Source of the DNA: Thioalkalivibrio sp.
Lineage (GTDB): Bacteria; Pseudomonadota; Gammaproteobacteria; Ectothiorhodospirales; Ectothiorhodospiraceae
DNA: 10,696 nucleotides
Assembly (NCBI GenBank): GCA_003555285.1
Contig: PWGH01000143.1
Location: 1-10,696 of the forward strand
Direction of reading: 5' to 3'
The notes under the pieces were generated by a model. The model was not told the DNA's origin and ran no database searches. It was given only the letters and a program-made list of their open reading frames with translations. Made by a program: the position numbers and the translations under genes. This document shows, in pieces, positions 6,683 through 10,696 of the stretch (its first letter is position 1; each line of letters starts with the position of its first letter).

Positions 6683-9379
6683 TTAGGTGGAGGTGCCCGG
6701 ATCGTGTGGGCTGGGGGCGGAGGGATCCGCCGCCTGATAGCCGAACAGGCGCTGTTCGACCACGTCCGCGGTTACCCGCAGGCGCTGATCGCGAACGTCA
6801 TAGAGGCGCAGGGCATCGGTTACGGCCGGATCTGCGGCCGCCTCGACCGGCAGCGGTTTCCGGCAGGCGGCGGGCAGCGCATCGAGCCAGTCCGGATGCC
6901 ATCGGGTACCCGGATCCTGCGGAAACAGCGCCACGTAAGCCACCTGCGTCTCGACCAGGTCCTGAAAGAAGTGCGAGCCGAAGGAGAGATCCGGGATCAT
7001 TCCGGCGCCGAGTTCCGCGACTTCGACCAGTACCGCGACCCGACTGATGTCGCCAAAGCGGACCGGAATGCCCAGTTCCGAACTGCTGGTGCCCCAGCGA
7101 CCGGGTCCGATCAACAGGGTGGGGCAGGCCTCGCGGCTGGGGTGCTCGCGGTTGAGTTCGCCGACCACGCGCGCCAGCGCAAATCGCTGCGGCAGGCTCA
7201 GGGCGCTGTAGCGGGGGCCGTCGATATGGATGATCCGATCGATGGGCTGATCCATGTTGCCGCCCATGAAGTGTCCTTCGGTGGAAAACAACAGCCGCCC
7301 CGGGGCCAGCGCTGTGGGCAACTGCACGCGCTGGCCTTCGCCGAGGGTTTGTAGCGGTCGGCACTGCACCAGATTGATGGTGACCATCCCTTCGGCCGTC
7401 AGGTGCAGCGTGAACTCGATGTCCACGGGATAGCCGTAGGCGCGTTCCAGGTCGTGCAGCAGGCGCTGCATCAGACCGACGAACGGGGTCTCGCGCAGCA
7501 GTGGGGTGAAGCTCAAGCGCCAGACGGGAAGGGCCTGGCTGCCGGCCGAGGCGCGGACGCCACCGGTCGTGACGGCTTCGGTGGTGAGGGGCGACCTCTT
7601 CTGGAGGACCCGTGCCCGTTCGGTGGCGGCGCGATCGATTTCGCCCATCCAGTGCAAGGGCAGTTCCGGAGCGCCCTCGACCAGGTGGCGCAGCGGGATC
7701 GAACGCGGACGGTTTTCAAGAATATCCAGCACATCGACCGTGTGCTGCGAGTACCGCCAGGCATCGTCGCGATCCCGGAACGGGCGCTTGTGCGGCTGGT
7801 CGAGCGCCACCACGCAGGCGTGATCGCCCTCGATGCGATCCACCGCCCGGGTGCCCAGCCCCGCGACCAGGCGCAGCATGCCGGCGCCGGGGTCCATTCC
7901 GGGGTCCCAGGCGAAGGTGTTGCGCGAGACGCCGACCCCGGCCGCGTCGGGGAGGTACAGGGCGCCGTGGTAGCGCCCGTTGACCCGCTGCAGCAGCAGG
8001 GCCATCGGCTCCTCCTGGTTGGCGAGGCCCCGCTGCTGGCGGTAGACCAGGGCATCCTCGCTCATGCTCGAGGCGTAGACGATGCGAATCGCGTCCTCCA
8101 GCGCCTGCAGCCGCTCCTCCGGCGCCCCCTGATTGACCAGGAAGGTGCTCTCGTACTTGCCCGGGAAGGCATTGCCGAAGCCGTCTTCGAGCAGGCTGCT
8201 GGAGCGCACCAAGAGCGGGTATTGCCCGAAGTAGTCGAGCAGGCGCTCGAGCTCCAGACGCAGTTCGCCCGGAATCTGTCCGTGCAGCATGTCCTCGCGC
8301 AGCGACCGCGCCTCCTCGAAATAACCGGCCTCGGTGCGCTGGCGCATGATCCGCGGCCACCAGCCGTTGTGCACCAGAAACGAGTAGTACACGTCCGAGC
8401 CCAGGTAGAACGAATCGTGGGCCGCGAGGTGCGGTGTCCAGTGATCCGGGTCGTCCTGCACCAGGATCTTGCGGGCGAGCAGCATGCCCACCGCCTTGCC
8501 GCCGATGAAGCCGCTGCCGATCATGCGCGTGCGGATCGCGAGCAGATCCTCCAGGTTCAAATACCGCCGGGCCAGCTCGAGGATGCGCGGCTCGCGGCCG
8601 ATCACCACCTGCAGCAGACGCTCCAGCACCTCGCTGCGGCGGGGGTCCTCGGGGCCGGCGGCCGCACTCTCGGTGGCGACCAGGAACAGCCGATCCCAGC
8701 AGTCGAGCTGGCGGGCGCTGGTACCCCGGCGCTGGTGTTCGAGGGCGGCCTGCAGGCACGTCGCCTCGCTGCTGTCGACGACCGGGACGAAGTGCTCGCC
8801 GCGCTGGCGGTGCGGCAGGAACATGGTCGCCGACTGGCGCTGCCAGACCTTCACCGGCTGGATCTGGCGTTCGCGATCGGCATGATGCACGTCGATCAGG
8901 ACCTGCGTGGTCTCGCGGATGCGCGACAGCGTGATGTGCGAATGCTTCTGCGGCTGCAGGCCGAAGTAGGCGACGGTTTCGAGTTCGTACAACGTGGGGC
9001 AGACGACCCGGAAAAAGTTGCCGACCATGTAATCGGTGGCCCAGGCGGTGAGCAGATCCGACAGGCAATCGCAGACATAGAAGGCGCCGCGCCCGTGGTC
9101 CTGGATCAGCTGATAGGTCTGGCGGGTAAAGGCCTCAAAGCCTGCCTCGGGGTCGAGTTCGACTCGACGCACGCCCGGTCCGGGCGGCACCAGCGCCGCA
9201 TGCTGCCCGAAGCGCAGGTAGAGGATCTGGCGGTCCTGCGCGCGCGCGGCGGCGACGAAGGGCTCCACGAAGCGCCGGTAGTCGTCGATGTCATCGATCC
9301 GCCAGACCACGTTGTCGCCGATGCGCAGCCCGTCGAGGACCGTGTCCAGACCCTGGAGGCCCGTGGAGACGCGTTCCAT
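6683..9379 (-). CDS. PEP/pyruvate-binding ATP-grasp protein with KaiC-like N-terminus (not a full PEP synthase)
   Basis: The product has 898 residues. The N-terminus (RVSTGLQGLDTVLDGLRIGD, residues 3-22) looks like the start of a KaiC/RadA RecA-fold domain, but where the Walker A P-loop should follow the sequence is GDNVVWRIDD, so ATP binding there is unlikely. A PPDK_N/ATP-grasp region begins at IGGKAVGML (292-300). It contains VRSSSLLEDGFGNAFPGKYES (391-411), a Gln strand at LLLQRVNG (461-468), GLGTRAVDR (507-515), VDIEFTL (652-658) and closes with VQCRPLQT (671-678). The phosphohistidine swivelling domain and PEP TIM barrel of PEP synthase are absent. A 220-residue C-terminal extension has GPGRWGTSSSELG (758-770) and LSFGSHFFQDLVE (798-810). 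ATG 9379 starts at the conserved motif; the in-frame extension to 9496 crosses a 40-bp repeat. Function unknown; a nucleotide-dependent kinase or regulator is likely. Confidence 0.85.
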   Translation of the reverse strand: MERVSTGLQGLDTVLDGLRIGDNVVWRIDDIDDYRRFVEPFVAAARAQDRQILYLRFGQHAALVPPGPGVRRVELDPEAGFEAFTRQTYQLIQDHGRGAFYVCDCLSDLLTAWATDYMVGNFFRVVCPTLYELETVAYFGLQPQKHSHITLSRIRETTQVLIDVHHADRERQIQPVKVWQRQSATMFLPHRQRGEHFVPVVDSSEATCLQAALEHQRRGTSARQLDCWDRLFLVATESAAAGPEDPRRSEVLERLLQVVIGREPRILELARRYLNLEDLLAIRTRMIGSGFIGGKAVGMLLARKILVQDDPDHWTPHLAAHDSFYLGSDVYYSFLVHNGWWPRIMRQRTEAGYFEEARSLREDMLHGQIPGELRLELERLLDYFGQYPLLVRSSSLLEDGFGNAFPGKYESTFLVNQGAPEERLQALEDAIRIVYASSMSEDALVYRQQRGLANQEEPMALLLQRVNGRYHGALYLPDAAGVGVSRNTFAWDPGMDPGAGMLRLVAGLGTRAVDRIEGDHACVVALDQPHKRPFRDRDDAWRYSQHTVDVLDILENRPRSIPLRHLVEGAPELPLHWMGEIDRAATERARVLQKRSPLTTEAVTTGGVRASAGSQALPVWRLSFTPLLRETPFVGLMQRLLHDLERAYGYPVDIEFTLHLTAEGMVTINLVQCRPLQTLGEGQRVQLPTALAPGRLLFSTEGHFMGGNMDQPIDRIIHIDGPRYSALSLPQRFALARVVGELNREHPSREACPTLLIGPGRWGTSSSELGIPVRFGDISRVAVLVEVAELGAGMIPDLSFGSHFFQDLVETQVAYVALFPQDPGTRWHPDWLDALPAACRKPLPVEAAADPAVTDALRLYDVRDQRLRVTADVVEQRLFGYQAADPSAPSPHDPGTST

Positions 9380-9386
9380 GCCGATG

Positions 9387-9466
9387 CGCTCATTCTCGGA
9401 GTGAGTGTCCAAGTTTGTTCTAGACCCGCTCATTCTCGGAGTGAGTGTCCAAGTTTGTTCTAGACC
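9387..9466. repeat. Perfect 40-bp tandem duplication upstream of the PEP-binding gene
   Basis: Two identical 40-base copies lie at 9387-9426 and 9427-9466, and the first base or two of a third follow. The proximal copy starts 7 bases before the gene's ATG on the minus strand, so the duplication occupies its leader or promoter. The unit contains TTGGAC (minus strand), a possible -35. The period is not a multiple of three. I could not identify a known element. Confidence 0.95.
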
Positions 9467-9472
9467 CGGTTC

Positions 9473-9486
9473 AGCCGGCGCCGGCT
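9473..9486. other. 14-bp perfect GC palindrome
   Basis: AGCCGGCGCCGGCT is self-complementary and lies just upstream of the 40-bp repeats. It could be an operator or chance in GC-rich DNA. Confidence 0.4.
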
Positions 9487-9688
9487 CATGAATCACGGCA
9501 CCAGTCTAACGGTAGCACGCGGGGCGTCCTGACACGATCAACCCTGCCGACGATCCCCCTGAAGCCGGCTGCGCTCGGCCGAGCTCCTCGGGCGTGGCCT
9601 CGCGGCCCATCTCCTGAGGCGGCCCGCGCGCTGGCCAAACAGATTGAAATCGAGGTGCGGTGACGAGCCAGGCACTGTACTCGTCCCT

Positions 9689-9714
9689 GGTGGGCCCGCT
9701 GCGCTTGGCCCACC
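9689..9714. repeat. Hairpin resembling a dispersed proteobacterial intergenic repeat
   Basis: GGTGGGCC and GGCCCACC flank a 10-base loop. On the minus strand the context GTAGGGTGGGCCAAGCGCAG resembles a short hairpin repeat that I recall from many proteobacterial intergenic regions. Only one copy is present here. Confidence 0.5.
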
Positions 9715-9814
9715 CTACGAGCACGCGGCGATCGGGAACGTCAAGGCACTGCAACGTCTGCGCTTTGAGGTCCAGGGCCGCTGGCGCAAGTGGCTCAGTC
9801 GCCGATCCCGAGCG

Positions 9815-10304
9815 GCGCAATTGTGCGAGCGGTTGCTGGAGCGGGGCGACGATGTGCTCTGCGTGGACAACTTCTTCACCGGCACCAAGGACAACCTGGT
9901 CCACCTGCTGGACAACCCCCCATTTCGAGCCCATCCGCCACGACGAGCCCTTCCCGCTCTACGTCAAGGTGGAGGAGATCTACAACCTGGCCTGCCCGGC
10001 AAGCCCGGTCCACTACCAGTACGACCCGGTGCAGACCACCAAGACCAGCGTGCACGGCGCGATCAACATGCTCGGGCTGGCCAAACGCGTGAAGGCGAAG
10101 ATCTTCCAGGCCTCCACCAGCGAGGTGTACGGGAACCCGGAGGTGCACCCGCAGCCGCAGGCCTACTGGGGCCGCGTGAACCCCATCGGCACCCGCGCCT
10201 GCTACGACGAGGGCAAGCGCTGCGCCGAAACCCTGTTCTTCGACTAGCGCAAAGGCCTGCGCGAGACCATCGCCTACTTTAAAAGCCTGCTTCATGCGCA
10301 TTGA
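9815..10304 (+). pseudogene. UDP-glucuronate decarboxylase (UXS-type) remnant, frameshifted and internally deleted
   Basis: The first part (9815-9921) encodes [19 protein letters not shown] and GTKDNL, as in UDP-glucuronate decarboxylase (makes UDP-xylose) after its Rossmann motif, but the N-terminal GxxGxxG strand is missing. At the run of six C at 9916-9921 the frame shifts by +1; one C fewer restores [11 protein letters not shown]. The second part has [29 protein letters not shown] and the catalytic YDEGK. It reaches FFD and meets TAG at 10245-10247. Beyond it, in the same frame, is KGLRETIAYFKSLL, which matches the family's C-terminal end, so an internal block of roughly 130 codons was deleted at about 10244-10250. 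The gene cannot make a working enzyme. No intact copy is in view. Confidence 0.9.
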
Positions 10305-10318
10305 TTTGCGCATGAAGC
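10289..10318. promoter_or_regulatory. 12-bp perfect inverted repeat at the ccdAB promoter
   Basis: GCTTCATGCGCA and TGCGCATGAAGC flank the 6-base loop TTGATT. The loop could serve as a -35, with TACCGT (10324-10329) as -10 at 17-bp spacing, so the right arm lies inside the promoter spacer. ccd modules are autorepressed by the CcdA-CcdB complex, so an operator is the likely role. A terminator of the pseudogene transcript is the alternative, though no T tract follows. Confidence 0.5.
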
Positions 10319-10329
10319 GCAGGTACCGT
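10301..10329 (+). promoter_or_regulatory. Putative ccdAB promoter
   Basis: TTGATT (10301-10306), a 17-bp spacer and TACCGT (10324-10329) lie 30 bases before ccdA. Both hexamers deviate from consensus. Confidence 0.35.
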
Positions 10330-10358
10330 TGCCCTGAAGCGACTTTGGAGGGCCAGGC

Positions 10359-10607
10359 ATGAACCCGTCTCGTAAATCCCCAGATGGCGCCCGCCGCGCC
10401 ACGAATGTCTCCATTCGGCCGCAGCTATTGGCCGAGGCAAGGGCTCTCGAGATCAATATTTCCCGCGCAGCGGAGCAGGGACTGGTGCGCGCGATTGCGG
10501 AGCGGCGGGCCACCCTGTGGCTGGAGGAGAACCAAGCTGCCATCGAGAGTTCCAATGCCTTCGTCGAGACGAACGGCCTGCCCCTGGCGCCGTATCGGCA
10601 ATTCTGA
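10359..10607 (+). CDS. ccdA: CcdA-family antitoxin
   Basis: The product has 82 residues. The N-terminal part (about 14-47) has the ribbon-helix-helix pattern ATNVSIR, LLAEARALEINISRAAEQ, which binds operator DNA. The C-terminal part has WLEENQAAIESSNAFVE and TNGLPL, the CcdB-binding arm of CcdA (compare W-x-EN and F-x-E-x-NG in the F-plasmid protein). It neutralises the gyrase poison CcdB and corepresses the operon. ATG 10359 has GGAGG about 8 bases upstream. The stop overlaps the ccdB start by one base (TGATG), the standard ccd layout. The module sits beside a decayed gene, consistent with horizontal gain. Confidence 0.93.
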   Translation: MNPSRKSPDGARRATNVSIRPQLLAEARALEINISRAAEQGLVRAIAERRATLWLEENQAAIESSNAFVETNGLPLAPYRQF

Positions 10608-10696
10608 TGGCGCGCTTCGACGTCTATGCGAATCCGGACCGGGTAGGTTGGCTGGTGGACGTACAGGCGGATCTGCTCAACCACCTGAACACCCGC
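10607..10696 (+). CDS. ccdB: CcdB-family toxin, N-terminal fragment (cut by window end)
   Basis: The first 30 residues are visible, starting MARFDVYANPD and running to LVDVQADLLNHLNTR. The F-Y start and VDVQ-D-L strand match CcdB, which traps DNA gyrase on DNA. The frame is open to the last base. The catalytic C-terminal end is outside the window, so toxicity cannot be judged. ATG overlaps the ccdA stop by one base. Confidence 0.88.
   Translation, partial: MARFDVYANPDRVGWLVDVQADLLNHLNTR

Larger units (their letters stand above)
9467..9814. other. Intergenic stretch with no supportable gene
   Basis: About 350 bases separate the 40-bp repeats from the UXS pseudogene. Besides the palindrome and the hairpin repeat at 9689-9714 I see no convincing coding sequence. 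The frames open here lack ribosome sites and family motifs. The segment 9600-9663 (plus strand, ending [11 protein letters not shown] then stop) reads a little like the tail of a protein and may be a decayed remnant, but I cannot name it. Confidence 0.5.

Noticed and set aside
6683..9379. Phosphoenolpyruvate synthase
   Set aside because: Only the nucleotide-binding domain is present; the histidine and PEP domains are missing.
7403..9463. Long plus-strand open frame antisense to the PEP-binding gene
   Set aside because: It mirrors the real gene's codons and shows no family motifs.
9380..9496. N-terminal extension of the PEP-binding protein
   Set aside because: It would translate through the 40-bp repeat and has a GTG start without a ribosome site; the family motif starts at the ATG at 9379.
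1..10696. tRNA, rRNA, CRISPR array or intact transposase
   Set aside because: I saw no cloverleaf, regularly spaced repeats or transposase motifs.

Overview
The window is GC-rich, gene-dense chromosomal DNA from a bacterium, most likely a gammaproteobacterium of the sulfur-oxidising Chromatiales or Ectothiorhodospiraceae kind. That placement is inferred from the class of dihydroorotase, a sulfide:quinone-reductase-like flavoprotein, a YheT-type hydrolase and overall codon use. No marker gene fixes the genus.

Layout from left to right. Bases 1-183 hold the 3' end of pyrC on the plus strand. A convergent two-gene minus-strand unit follows (284-2002): a small soluble protein of unknown function, then a five-segment membrane protein, 9 bases apart. 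A divergent promoter region (2003-2267) leads to a plus-strand series: an SQR-like FAD oxidoreductase (2268-3395), a YheT-family alpha/beta hydrolase with a repeat-built C-terminal tail (3502-4626), a 73-residue two-segment membrane protein that starts 3 bases later, and an exported protein joining a bifunctional-nuclease (DUF151) domain to a PDZ domain (4961-5833). These converge on a minus-strand short-chain dehydrogenase (5839-6537). Upstream of that on the same strand is a large protein (6683-9379) with a degenerate RecA/KaiC-like N-terminus and a PEP/pyruvate-binding ATP-grasp domain, but no PEP-synthase catalytic domains.

The right end is accessory and scarred. It contains a perfect 2 x 40 bp tandem duplication just upstream of the large gene, a 14-bp GC palindrome, a hairpin repeat resembling dispersed intergenic repeats, a UDP-glucuronate decarboxylase pseudogene with a frameshift and an internal deletion, and then a ccdAB toxin-antitoxin module cut off by the window edge. 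A perfect 12-bp inverted repeat sits at the putative ccdAB promoter.

The genes do not form one obvious pathway. The main local links are translational coupling in the 1595/284 pair, in yheT with its small membrane partner, and in ccdA with ccdB. A theme of the window is short exact tandem duplications (13, 16, 15, 15 and 40 bp) at gene edges. Those inside coding sequence have a period divisible by three; the intergenic ones do not. I did not find convincing evidence of a wholly new system. The best candidates for new biology are the exported nuclease-PDZ fusion, the orphan ATP-grasp protein and the uncharacterised membrane/small-protein pair.
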